Source of the DNA: Teredinibacter haidensis
GTDB lineage: Bacteria > Pseudomonadota > Gammaproteobacteria > Pseudomonadales > Cellvibrionaceae
Length of the DNA stretch: 64,000 bases
Reading direction: 5' to 3'
NCBI RefSeq assembly: GCF_014211975.1
Contig: NZ_CP060084.1
Location: 4,041,001-4,105,000 of the forward strand
Positions 32,564 through 41,084 of this stretch are shown piece by piece (position 1 is the stretch's first letter; every line of letters begins with the position of its first letter). The position numbers were made by a program, and so were the translations under genes. Under the pieces are notes generated by a model, which ran no database searches, was not told the DNA's origin, and saw nothing but the letters and a program-made list of their open reading frames with translations.

Positions 32564-33658
32564 ATGAAAAAATACCTGCTAGCTCTAACATTGATCATCC
32601 TAACCGCTTGTCAGCCCAACAAAGAGCCCAATAATATGCAAACTTTCTATACCGGTGGTTATACCGGCTCTGAAGAAACCGCCAGTAAAGGTATTTACCA
32701 ATTCGATTTTAATCCTGAAACGAGGGAAATGGGCAACCTAAGCCTGGTAGTAGAAACCACAAATCCCTCCTGGCTGATGCAGGAAAATAAAAACACTTAT
32801 GCCGTGGGTGAAACCCCTCAGGGTGTTCTGAATGTTTATGAGGGAGGCGAACTAAAGCAAACGCTAGCGAGTGAAGGCGCTTCGCCTTGCCATCTGGCTC
32901 TCAGTAAAGATAAGCAGCATTTAGTTGTGGCGAATTATATGGGCGGGAATATTGCCTTGTTTTCTCGAGACAGAAATACGGGCTTATTGGGCGAGCAGCC
33001 ACAAGTTAAGCAGCACACCGGTGCTGGCCCCGACAAAGATCGCCAAGAGGCGGCCCACGCGCATTGGGTGGGCTGGGATAAGGCCGAGAAGATTTTATAC
33101 GTGGTGGATTTGGGTATTGATACCATTATGGCCTACCCTTTCGATCAAGCGAGTGGGCAATTAGGTGAGGGTTTTGTGGCATTAAAAGCCAAGCCTGGTG
33201 CTGGCCCGCGTCATATGATTTTTCATCCCACTAAAAATGCGATCTATGTGGTCAATGAGCTGGATAATACGCTTTCCTTAGTGGTACAGAATGACGACGG
33301 TACATTGACCGAGAAACAAACTATTTCCATCCTGCCGGAAGATTTTAACGAGTATTCGCTGGCCGCTCATATTGTGCTGAATGCTGCGGGTAGCCGTTTG
33401 TATGTTTCCAACCGAGGCCACGATTCCATTGCGGTTGTGGCTCTGGAGGAGGAAGGAACGATGGATCTTATTCAGTGGCAATCGTCGCTGGGCCATTGGC
33501 CACGGTATTTCTCTTTACTGGAGGACAGCAATACTTTGCTGGTGGCGAATGAACAAAGCAACATGCTGGTTGCTCTGGAAGTTGCAGCCGATGGTCGGCT
33601 GGCACCAACAGGGCAGACGTTGGATGTGGGTACGCCAACCTTTATCGGTACCCCTTGA
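32564..33658 (+). CDS. Lactonase-family beta-propeller lipoprotein
   Basis: A 364-residue protein with a lipoprotein signal (MKKYLLALTLIILTAC, lipobox LTAC). Its seven-bladed propeller is of the 6-phosphogluconolactonase/muconate lactonizing type: FYTGGYTG start, ASPCHLALSKDKQHLVVANY, GAGPRHMIFHPTKNAIYVVNE, SNRGHDSIAV. The signal places it in the envelope, so it would act on sugar lactones outside the cytoplasm. It lies between uxuA and an aldo/keto reductase. Confidence 0.82.
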   Translation: MKKYLLALTLIILTACQPNKEPNNMQTFYTGGYTGSEETASKGIYQFDFNPETREMGNLSLVVETTNPSWLMQENKNTYAVGETPQGVLNVYEGGELKQTLASEGASPCHLALSKDKQHLVVANYMGGNIALFSRDRNTGLLGEQPQVKQHTGAGPDKDRQEAAHAHWVGWDKAEKILYVVDLGIDTIMAYPFDQASGQLGEGFVALKAKPGAGPRHMIFHPTKNAIYVVNELDNTLSLVVQNDDGTLTEKQTISILPEDFNEYSLAAHIVLNAAGSRLYVSNRGHDSIAVVALEEEGTMDLIQWQSSLGHWPRYFSLLEDSNTLLVANEQSNMLVALEVAADGRLAPTGQTLDVGTPTFIGTP

Positions 33659-33725
33659 GAATCCAACCTATATTTGACAGAACAGTTGTTAACATCCGCG
33701 CAAAATTTATTAAGGGGTAAATAAT

Positions 33726-34724
33726 ATGCAATATCGTCGATTGGGTAAATCTGGGCTACAGGTGAGTGCTTTATCGCTGGGTTCCTGGGTTACCTTCGGT
33801 AAGCAGGTACATCTGGATGATGCCAAAGCTATGATCCAGGCTGCGTTTGATCTGGGTATTAATTTCTTCGACAACGCCGAAGGCTATGAAGCCGGTGAAT
33901 CGGAAATTGTAATGGGTAACGCCATCAAAGCGTTGGGCCTGCCACGGGACGAATACTGTGTTTCCAGCAAGGTGTTCTGGGGCGGTAAAAAGCCCAATCA
34001 GTTGGGGCTGAGTAATAAGCATGTTACTGAGGCCTGTAACGCTGCGCTTAAGCGTCTGCAGGTGGACTACTTGGACCTGTATTTCTGCCATCGTCCGGAT
34101 ATAGATACCCCTATCGAAGAAACCGTACGCTCTATGCATAACCTGGTTGCGCAGGGCAAAGTACTCTACTGGGGAACCTCCGAATGGAACGCGCAGCAGA
34201 TTATGGAAGCCCATATGATCGCCCGCCAGTACAACCTGACCCCTCCCACCATGGAGCAGCCGCAGTACAATCTGTTCGAGCGTCAAAAGGTGGAAGAGGA
34301 ATATCGCGATATATACACCGGCGTTGGTCTGGGTACTACAGTTTGGTCGCCACTGGCCAGCGGTGTGCTTACTGGCAAATACAACAACGGTATCGGCAGC
34401 GATGGTCGCTTGAACCTGCCCGGTTATGAGTGGTTGAAGGAGATGTACGAGTCGGAAGAAGGCCAGGAGAAGATCGAGAAGACCCGTAAACTCTCCGCCG
34501 TCGCCGATGGTTTGGGTGTACCTGTCCACCATTTGGCACTGGCCTGGTGTTTAAAGAACCCTAATGTGAGTACCGTTATTCTCGGCGCATCTAAAATCGA
34601 GCAGCTGAAAGACAATGTTGCCGCGCTTGATGTGATCGAAAAGATCACACCCGAAGTTAACGATGCCATAGAAGCCATTGTGCAGAATCGCCCGGCTGAC
34701 CCAATGCGTTGGGCTGAGCTGTAA
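33726..34724 (+). CDS. Aldo/keto reductase
   Basis: A 332-residue NADPH-dependent TIM-barrel oxidoreductase, closest in pattern to the potassium-channel beta-subunit/YghZ branch (MQYRRLGKSGLQVSALSLGSW). Catalytic tetrad positions: D in FFDNAEGYE with the Tyr, Lys in SSKVFWGG, and His in YFCHRPD. The substrate is unknown; its place after uxuA and the lactonase suggests a sugar aldehyde. Confidence 0.88.
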   Translation: MQYRRLGKSGLQVSALSLGSWVTFGKQVHLDDAKAMIQAAFDLGINFFDNAEGYEAGESEIVMGNAIKALGLPRDEYCVSSKVFWGGKKPNQLGLSNKHVTEACNAALKRLQVDYLDLYFCHRPDIDTPIEETVRSMHNLVAQGKVLYWGTSEWNAQQIMEAHMIARQYNLTPPTMEQPQYNLFERQKVEEEYRDIYTGVGLGTTVWSPLASGVLTGKYNNGIGSDGRLNLPGYEWLKEMYESEEGQEKIEKTRKLSAVADGLGVPVHHLALAWCLKNPNVSTVILGASKIEQLKDNVAALDVIEKITPEVNDAIEAIVQNRPADPMRWAEL

Positions 34725-34783
34725 GTTGCCAGTGACTCAAAAAAACTGAAACTATTTTGAACTTAGGGAAAAAGCTTTAGTCA

Positions 34784-34897
34784 TATATTGTGTGCAGGCG
34801 AGATCGCCTGTTGGGTTTCCTCCCAATGATTATTGATTGATCTAAGCTTCCCCAAAGCGATAGCTAGCCCCGAGCCCCAAAAGCTCGGGGTTTTTTT
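34784..34897 (+). ncRNA. Candidate small RNA convergent with engB (Spot42/ErsA position)
   Basis: A TATATT box (34784-34789) precedes a stretch with three hairpins. These are CAGGCG/CGCCTG (34795-34810), TTGGG/CCCAA (34811-34826) and the terminator CCCCGAGC/GCTCGGGG followed by seven T (34868-34897), with a single-stranded A/U-rich segment between. The transcript would be about 103 nt. In E. coli (spf) and P. aeruginosa (ersA) a sRNA gene lies next to engB. No sequence identity to either is claimed. Confidence 0.5.
34868..34897 (+). terminator. Rho-independent terminator
   Basis: Perfect 8-base stem CCCCGAGC / GCTCGGGG with a 7-base loop, then seven T. Confidence 0.9.
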
Positions 34898-34907
34898 ATG
34901 TCCAGGG

Positions 34908-35119
34908 ATGGACGGTATGCCGCGGGCGCATGGATGCGCAGGAGCGGCGTCTTCCCGCTGGTAGCAGCCACCCCTACGAAGTGAGTATATTCGTGCAGAT
35001 TCGGGCCAGCGCGTGGTAATGGACGGTATGCCGCGGGCGCATGGATGCGCAGGAGCGGCGTCTTCCCGCTGGCAGCAGCCACCCCTACGAAGTGAGTATA
35101 TTCGTGCAGATTCGGGCCA
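34908..35119. repeat. 101-base direct repeat, two copies
   Basis: 34908-35008 and 35019-35119 are the same except for one base (GTAGCAGCC against GCAGCAGCC), separated by ten bases. Each copy begins ATGGACGGTATGCCGCGGGC and ends ATTCGGGCCA. They fill the space between the sRNA terminator and the end of engB and do not look coding. Confidence 0.95.
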
Positions 35120-35174
35120 AAACATTGCCCTAACGGGAACAGTTGTTTCGGGGCTTTGCTGAGTGTTTCTGTGT

Positions 35175-35804
35175 CTATTCTTCTTCTGGTTCTTTGATTG
35201 TCAGCCAGTTGGCGAGCACTTTCTCTAGCTCGGCCACGCCGTCGCCTTTTAGGGCCGAAAAGGTTTGGGCAGAGACCAGATCTTCCACATTGGAGTTTTT
35301 CAGGTGGCGCTGTACTTCCAGCAAGGTGTTTTTAGCGGCGCCGCGATTCAGTTTGTCGGATTTGGTGAGCAGAATATGCACCGGCATTTCAGCGTCCACT
35401 GCCCAGTTAATCATCATGGTGTCAAATTCCTGCAGCGGATGACGGATATCCATCAGCAGTACCAGCCCGTTTAGGGATTGGCGTTCGTGCAGGTATTCCG
35501 ATAAGTGTGCCTGCCATTTTTTCTTGGTTGCCAGTGGCACCTTGGCGTAGCCGTAGCCGGGTAGGTCGACGAGTCGCTGTTGATGGTCATTGTCGAGCGA
35601 GAAGAAATTGATTAGCTGTGTGCGCCCGGGCGTTTTACTGGTTCGCGCCAGCTTACCGTTGTCGGTCAGTTTGTTAATGGCGCTGGACTTGCCTGCGTTA
35701 GAACGTCCGGCAAAGGCCACCTCAGCACCGCCTTCGGCGGGGCAATCTCTTAGGCTCGGGGAGCTGATTAAAAATTGAGCTTTTCGGAAGTTAATTTCCG
35801 TCAT
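35175..35804 (-). CDS. engB: Ribosome biogenesis GTPase YsxC/EngB
   Basis: A 209-residue TrmE-Era-EngA-EngB-Septin-like GTPase needed for large-subunit assembly. G1 GRSNAGKSS, G2 T in TSKTPGRTQ, G3 DLPGYG and G4 TKSDK are present. The gene order with cytochrome c4 and dsbA matches that remembered from pseudomonads. It is transcribed toward the repeat and candidate sRNA. Confidence 0.95.
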   Translation of the reverse strand: MTEINFRKAQFLISSPSLRDCPAEGGAEVAFAGRSNAGKSSAINKLTDNGKLARTSKTPGRTQLINFFSLDNDHQQRLVDLPGYGYAKVPLATKKKWQAHLSEYLHERQSLNGLVLLMDIRHPLQEFDTMMINWAVDAEMPVHILLTKSDKLNRGAAKNTLLEVQRHLKNSNVEDLVSAQTFSALKGDGVAELEKVLANWLTIKEPEEE

Positions 35805-35990
35805 AGTCGGGTATCTACTGGTTGGAAGGGTGTGATAGCTCTGGACAACGTATATAATGCCGCTCTTTTAATGAGCAGAATACGCATGTTGCCGTGGGCA
35901 AACGAGCAGTTTAACGCAAAAATGCCCAATGCCAGAGATTGAACTGCTCTATCATTGAAAATCATAGATAAATCAATAACGGATAAACCA

Positions 35991-36644
35991 ATGAACAAAG
36001 TATTTCGCGCCACTTTGATTTCTTTCGGCCTATTGGGTGCAGCCCTGTCGTCACAGGTGAATGCTGCTGGCGATGCGGCAAATGGTGAGGCTCTGGCCGC
36101 AGCCTGTACCGCCTGTCATGGGGCTGATGGTAACAGCGCCATTGCCAGCTTCCCCAAGCTGGCTGGGCTGGGTGAGAAGTATCTGCTCAAGCAGCTTCAG
36201 GATATAAAGTCCAAGGTGCGCGATGTGCCGCAAATGACGGGGCAGCTGGATGCTTCCAGCGAACAGGATATGGCCGATATAGCCGCTTTCTTTGCCAGTA
36301 AAACGACCCAGCTCAGTGGTTCCAAAGAGCAGAAAGTTCAGCTGAACTCCGGTGTTAAGGTCGATGGTTTGAAATTGGGCGCCAAGGTTTACCGTGCGGG
36401 TAATCACGAAAGTGGTGTTCCGGCTTGTAGTGGTTGCCACTCTCCCCGCGGCCAGGGCAATGCCCCCGCTGGATACCCTCGCGTGAGTGGTCAGCACGCG
36501 GAGTATATTGCCAAACAGTTAAAAGATTTCCGCGCCGGTAATCGTACTAACGATGGTGATGCTATGATTATGCGCGGCGTTGCCCAGTATATGAGCGATG
36601 CTGAAATTGATGCGGTGGCGAATTTTATCGCCGGTTTGAACTAG
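35991..36644 (+). CDS. Cytochrome c4
   Basis: A 217-residue periplasmic diheme cytochrome with a signal peptide (cleaved after VNA, about residue 25). It has two heme sites in two similar domains: CTACH (39-43) and CSGCH (about 144-148). The axial methionines are likely in PQMTGQ and DAMIMRG. It carries electrons to terminal oxidases. ATG 35991 begins the signal peptide; the frame opens earlier at TTG 35955. A terminator follows. Confidence 0.93.
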   Translation: MNKVFRATLISFGLLGAALSSQVNAAGDAANGEALAAACTACHGADGNSAIASFPKLAGLGEKYLLKQLQDIKSKVRDVPQMTGQLDASSEQDMADIAAFFASKTTQLSGSKEQKVQLNSGVKVDGLKLGAKVYRAGNHESGVPACSGCHSPRGQGNAPAGYPRVSGQHAEYIAKQLKDFRAGNRTNDGDAMIMRGVAQYMSDAEIDAVANFIAGLN

Positions 36645-36668
36645 GCGACACCCGCGTTTCAAAGAATA

Positions 36669-36697
36669 GAAAAAAGGCGGCTGCGGCTGCCTTTTTT
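36669..36697 (+). terminator. Rho-independent terminator
   Basis: AAAAAAGGC-GGCTGCGGCT-GCCTTTTTT hairpin, 25 bases after the cytochrome c4 stop. The A-rich left arm makes it bidirectional. Confidence 0.8.
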
Positions 36698-36783
36698 GTG
36701 GAATTTTTTGTTTGCGCATATGTCCTCTATAATGCTCTTCCATAACTAGAAGATTTGATCCATTGGGACCCCAGGAGAACACC

Positions 36784-37650
36784 ATGCGTATCCTCGCAGT
36801 CACTACAATAATTTTTACCCTTATACTCAGCGCTTGCGGTAAGCCGGAGGCCGAATCGGCACAGCTCGCACCTGCTGTTGAAGCTGTTGCCGCGCAGGTT
36901 CAGGAAACTGTCGCAGCACCGGTAGTCGCAGTCGTTGAAAAAGCCGATGCAAAAGCTGAAGAGGCTGCCGCGACAGTGGTCGATGCTCACGCTGGCCATC
37001 AGCATGCAGCAGAACAAGCAAAAGAGGCGGTTAAGCCGGTTGTTAAAAAGGCGTTAGTTGAAATGTCTGCGCAGGCACAATATTTTGCCGGCACTCACTA
37101 CGAAGAACTGGCCACTCCGGTGAAAACCATTACCGGTAACAAAATCGAAGTGACCGAAGTTTTCTCCTACGCCTGTATCCACTGTTTCCACTTTGAGAGC
37201 GCAGCGAAGGCCTGGTTAACCTCAATGCCGGAAGGTGTTGAGTTTGTACAAAGCCCGGCGATCTTCAATAAGGCTTGGGCGCACTACGCACGCATTTTCT
37301 ACACAGCTAAATCTTTGAATGTGTTGGATCAGGTGCATTTAAAAGTATTCGAGGCTATGCATGTTGGCCGCAATCGTCTGAACGATCCAGATGATATAGC
37401 CGCTATATTCGCTGAGGCGGGTGTTGATGCGGCCACGTTCAAAGCTACTTTCGATTCCTTTGGCGTTTCTAGCCAAATGCAGGCGACCGATAAGCGCGTA
37501 CGTGATGGATTCAAAACCCAGGGCACGCCCGAGCTGATTGTGGATGGTCGTTATCGTGTAACCACTGGTATGGCCGGTGGTCATGCGGCGATGTTTAAAG
37601 TGGTCGATTTCCTGATTGGAAAAATCAAAATAGAGAAAGGCCTGAACTAG
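36784..37650 (+). CDS. dsbA: DsbA-type thiol:disulfide oxidoreductase, lipoprotein form
   Basis: A 288-residue protein with lipobox LSAC (C18) and a long Ala/Val/Glu-rich linker containing an HAGHQHA stretch (to about residue 90). The thioredoxin/DsbA domain then has the active site CIHC (about 131-134) and the cis-proline loop GTPELIV. It introduces disulfides into periplasmic proteins. The lipid anchor and 70-residue linker distinguish it from soluble DsbA. AGGAG precedes ATG 36784; a terminator follows. Confidence 0.9.
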   Translation: MRILAVTTIIFTLILSACGKPEAESAQLAPAVEAVAAQVQETVAAPVVAVVEKADAKAEEAAATVVDAHAGHQHAAEQAKEAVKPVVKKALVEMSAQAQYFAGTHYEELATPVKTITGNKIEVTEVFSYACIHCFHFESAAKAWLTSMPEGVEFVQSPAIFNKAWAHYARIFYTAKSLNVLDQVHLKVFEAMHVGRNRLNDPDDIAAIFAEAGVDAATFKATFDSFGVSSQMQATDKRVRDGFKTQGTPELIVDGRYRVTTGMAGGHAAMFKVVDFLIGKIKIEKGLN

Positions 37651-37674
37651 GGCGCCATCGACCCCGGTTTTTCG

Positions 37675-37702
37675 AAAAGCCCTGGCCTGTGCCGGGGCTT
37701 TT
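37675..37702 (+). terminator. Rho-independent terminator
   Basis: AAAAGCCCTGG / CCGGGGCTTTT hairpin shortly after the dsbA stop, ending in a short T-run. Confidence 0.75.
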
Positions 37703-37798
37703 GTTTATGGCCAAAGGTATTGAATTGGGGCTTTCGCCAGAGCTGTCTTATACTTAGGTGGCCTTAAACAGAACAACAAAAAAATTGGGAAATGGCCC

Positions 37799-39574
37799 AT
37801 GGTTGAGACAGCCGGTAGTAGCTACAAAGAAAAATACCTTAAAGCATTGGACGACCAGGAACGTCAGCAGAAACAGTTTACTTTTCAGCTGGATCTAATG
37901 CGCAAGACGCTCGGTCACCTGGGGGTTGCCGCTCAGGGTCTGGACAAAAATCTGGATAGTAGCTTACTGGCCTTGAAGGAACTTATGCGCGGTGGCTCGG
38001 GGCATCAGGTTGTCGAGCAGCTCGAGCGGGTACAGCAATCGGTATTAGCTTTTGAGCGCATTCGCGATCAGGAGCAGCTGCAAGCCGTTGAAAAAATGCG
38101 TGGCCTGCTGCAAATATTCCTTACCCTCAAGCTACCGAGAGAGCTTCGGGACAAAATTCACGGCTTTAGTAAAAATCTTCAACACGCTCTAACCTCTTAT
38201 CGCTATTACCCCCGTGTGTTGGGGGAGCTGACTTTACTGCAGGAGTCGGCGCTTAACGCTGCAATGAATCCACCCACGTCTTTTTTTCAGCGCTTGAAGG
38301 GTGGGAATACGCTGGGTTCTGTTAAAGAATCGGTACAAGAGCCGACAGATGTGGCGCGCCACAAAGAAGAGGAGGGCCTGGGCGGAGAAACATTGCAACT
38401 GGCCAATAACGAGGTGCCACCCGCTGACAAAGCGAAGTCTGTCGGTAAGGAGAGAGGTGCTGAGCCATTACATGGTGGCCATCTGCTGAAGGAAGATGGT
38501 TATGACAAGGTTGCCTCTCGCATTACCTTAACGCTGCGTGAGCTGATGGATAATATTGAGCCCAACGATATTGTCCGCCACCGGGTAGATTTGGTTCGGG
38601 CCCGTATCGAGCGAGGTATGGATTGGTACGCTCTCTCTGTCACGCTAGAAGATATTCGCGATATCCTGATGCAGCGCTATCTGGATGTAGACCGCGAATT
38701 CAGCCAGTACCTGCAGGACGTCAATAAGGAACTGAGCTCTATCAGCAGTGCATTGGGCATCGCGCTGGAGCGGGAAGCGGAGGTTAATACCGCAGCTGCC
38801 GATTTGTCTGATGCCGTTAGTGGTGAGATGCAGAAAATTCAGGAGACAATGGTGCACTCGACCTCACTTGATAACCTTAAGGATTCGGTGACGAGCCACC
38901 TTTCGGTGATCCATGACGCGCTTCTCGATTATCGACAGGTACAGGAGCAGGGCGTCAATACCGTTACCGGCGAGCTGCAAAAACTGCTGACAAAAGTCGA
39001 GACCATCGAAAAGGAATCCAACAAAACAAAAGAGCTGTTGGAGGAAGAGCGCTACCGGGCGACCCACGATACGCTTACCGGGCTGCCCAACCGCGAGGCC
39101 TACAACGAGCGCGCGTTTCACGAATTGCAGCGCTTTCAACGCTACGGCCACAGCCTGACGATAGCCGTATGTGATATCGATTTCTTTAAGAAAATTAACG
39201 ACAACTACGGCCATCAAGCCGGTGATAAAGTTCTTAAATTGCTGGCGCGGGTTATCTCAACTCGCCTGCGCAAAGTGGATTTTGTCGCACGCTACGGGGG
39301 CGAAGAATTCGTCCTGTTGTTGCCCGAAACCACACCGAATACGGCGAAGAAAGTACTGGATAAAATTCGCGCTGTAGTGAGCAAGGCGTCATTTCGCTTT
39401 AAGGATGAGCCCGTGGGCATTACCATTTCTTTCGGCATAACAGGTTTTGCCAGTGATGATTCGGTTGAGTCTGCCTTCGAGCGCGCGGACAAAGGCTTGT
39501 ACGAGGCCAAAGCCGGGGGCCGTAACTGCTGTGTTCTTGTGTCTACAGAAGAAAGCGATAGCGAAACGAATTGA
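37799..39574 (+). CDS. GGDEF diguanylate cyclase (DgcH-like)
   Basis: A 591-residue cytoplasmic protein. The N-terminal ~400 residues are helical with coiled-coil character and no named sensor domain (EKYLKALDDQERQQKQ start). The C-terminal GGDEF domain has GGEEF at about residue 500, preceded five residues earlier by the RxxD inhibitory site (RKVD). This indicates an active, product-inhibited c-di-GMP synthase. Location after engB, cytochrome c4 and dsbA corresponds to dgcH in P. aeruginosa as I recall it. The next gene starts within its last codons. Confidence 0.88.
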   Translation: MVETAGSSYKEKYLKALDDQERQQKQFTFQLDLMRKTLGHLGVAAQGLDKNLDSSLLALKELMRGGSGHQVVEQLERVQQSVLAFERIRDQEQLQAVEKMRGLLQIFLTLKLPRELRDKIHGFSKNLQHALTSYRYYPRVLGELTLLQESALNAAMNPPTSFFQRLKGGNTLGSVKESVQEPTDVARHKEEEGLGGETLQLANNEVPPADKAKSVGKERGAEPLHGGHLLKEDGYDKVASRITLTLRELMDNIEPNDIVRHRVDLVRARIERGMDWYALSVTLEDIRDILMQRYLDVDREFSQYLQDVNKELSSISSALGIALEREAEVNTAAADLSDAVSGEMQKIQETMVHSTSLDNLKDSVTSHLSVIHDALLDYRQVQEQGVNTVTGELQKLLTKVETIEKESNKTKELLEEERYRATHDTLTGLPNREAYNERAFHELQRFQRYGHSLTIAVCDIDFFKKINDNYGHQAGDKVLKLLARVISTRLRKVDFVARYGGEEFVLLLPETTPNTAKKVLDKIRAVVSKASFRFKDEPVGITISFGITGFASDDSVESAFERADKGLYEAKAGGRNCCVLVSTEESDSETN

Positions 39575-39588
39575 GTTTATATTCCACT

Positions 39589-40371
39589 ATGCAGCCTAAG
39601 GCCAGCCTCTATTATTGCGCGGCGGAAGACATTCCTTCCTCCTCGCCAGACGACGTAAACATCTTTCTGGATGCCAGTGAAATCGAGCGTTACGGGCGTA
39701 TGTGCGATATCGTGGCGGCACAATTCCTACAGGGCCGGCGCATGGTGAAGCAGGCGTTATCAGACGTTTTGGCAGTATCGCCCAGCGACATTCGCTTTGC
39801 CTATAGTGATAACGGCAAACCCCGTCTCGCCAATGACTGCGGCTGGCACTTCAATATATCCCATTGTAATACGGCCGTAGTGGTGGCTATTTCCAAGGAG
39901 AATCTGGGGGTGGATGTGGAAGCGGTGCATCGGGGCCGGGGCAAGGCGCCACCACCGTGGCAAAATTCTCTAAATTTTATGCATGCCTATACCGCTGAAT
40001 GGGTAGAGCAGCAGGAGAGCGAGGAGGATAAGGCCAAGCTTTTTACATTGCTGTGGACACTTATGGAAAGTGAAGTAAAGCTTAACGACAGTAGTATCTT
40101 TAAAGCGCGCAAGCAGCTGGCTATACACGTGAATAGAAACGCGCAACAAGCAACAGCAGAGGTGGCGACTTCCGTTTCTAGCTACGGAAGCGGTAGCCGT
40201 TGGCTCGCGTTTGAGGGCTGGGGTGATGCGACGGGAAAAGATGTGGTGGCATTGGCATTTTCGGGGCTGGAGCCGACGTTGGAATTCTATTGCTGGCAAT
40301 CACCGGAGGTGGTGGCGAAGCAGACGCCCGTTAAGCGTCTTATCGGGCCAGCAGTGAATGAATATGGCTGA
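39589..40371 (+). CDS. Sfp-type 4'-phosphopantetheinyl transferase
   Basis: About 260 residues. It attaches the phosphopantetheine arm of CoA to carrier proteins. Visible motifs are GKPRL, FNISHC, LGVDVEAV (Asp and Glu metal ligands) and WTLMESEVK. The last is normally W-T/S-x-K-E-A-x-x-K; the first Lys is Met here, while the Glu and final Lys remain. ATG 39589 is my choice; TTG 39571, overlapping the cyclase stop, is possible. The 3' end overlaps the receiver gene on the opposite strand by 32 bases. Confidence 0.8.
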   Translation: MQPKASLYYCAAEDIPSSSPDDVNIFLDASEIERYGRMCDIVAAQFLQGRRMVKQALSDVLAVSPSDIRFAYSDNGKPRLANDCGWHFNISHCNTAVVVAISKENLGVDVEAVHRGRGKAPPPWQNSLNFMHAYTAEWVEQQESEEDKAKLFTLLWTLMESEVKLNDSSIFKARKQLAIHVNRNAQQATAEVATSVSSYGSGSRWLAFEGWGDATGKDVVALAFSGLEPTLEFYCWQSPEVVAKQTPVKRLIGPAVNEYG

Positions 40372-40729
40372 TAAGCTCTTCTTCGTTGACGGGTTTGGTT
40401 AACAGGCCGTCGACGCCACTGGCAATAATGCTTTCCCGTTCGCCTTGTACGGCATGTGCGGTAAGCGCCAGTATCGGAATATCCTTTAAATGGGGTGCTT
40501 GTCGAATCTTGCGGGTGGCTTCTTTGCCGTCCATGCCAGGCAGAGAAATATCCATTAATACGATATCGTAGCGCTGGACCTCCAGTAGCTCCAAGCCCTC
40601 TTCAGCGGAATCAACGCAGGTTACATTGAAACCCTCGTCTTCGAGTATCCAGGTGGCAAGTTGTTGATTGTCTGGGTTATCTTCAACAACCAAAACTGTT
40701 CTATTTTCTTCGCTATTGGTAGCAAGCAT
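40340..40729 (-). CDS. Stand-alone response regulator receiver protein
   Basis: A 129-residue CheY-like domain. Acidic pocket VVEDNPDN, phosphorylation site LMDISLPGMDG, switch LTAHA and TKPVNEEEL are all in place. There is no output domain. It resembles receivers that act in hybrid kinase or DivK-type relays. No kinase gene is adjacent, and it is convergent with the PPTase gene. Confidence 0.9.
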   Translation of the reverse strand: MLATNSEENRTVLVVEDNPDNQQLATWILEDEGFNVTCVDSAEEGLELLEVQRYDIVLMDISLPGMDGKEATRKIRQAPHLKDIPILALTAHAVQGERESIIASGVDGLLTKPVNEEELISHIHSLLAR

Positions 40730-41084
40730 AGAGAATGTGCCGAGGGTTACATAAACGCCAATGAGTAAGGATAAGCATATACCATGCTTCGCGTGACTGC
40801 AGTTGAATTATAGAAACAGATTAATATCAAAGGCGAACAACGATGGGGGGAGAAGAATAGTTGCGGTATAGTGTCTGAGATAACGGCAGTATGCAAAATA
40901 AAAAAATCGGCCTGCTAAATCGCAATTCTATATTAGTGGATAACGATGCCAGTCGTCGGGCAGAGACTTATCGCTAGCAGCGGTATATAAAGACCGGGAG
41001 CCTAAACTGGCGCCAATGAATGTTAGGTTCTGAAAATTCCGAACCACTCTAAAAAGCATACACAGTATGCTACAGGAGTTTGTT
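40730..41084. other. Intergenic region upstream of the exporter operon
   Basis: It separates the receiver gene from the exporter operon, which are divergent, so it should carry both promoters. I see no clear operator or convincing sigma-70 boxes. An AGGAG at 41074-41078 serves the adaptor gene. Confidence 0.4.

Noticed and set aside
33771..34532. Long minus-strand frame inside the aldo/keto reductase gene
   Set aside because: Antisense shadow of a well-conserved gene with no domain of its own.
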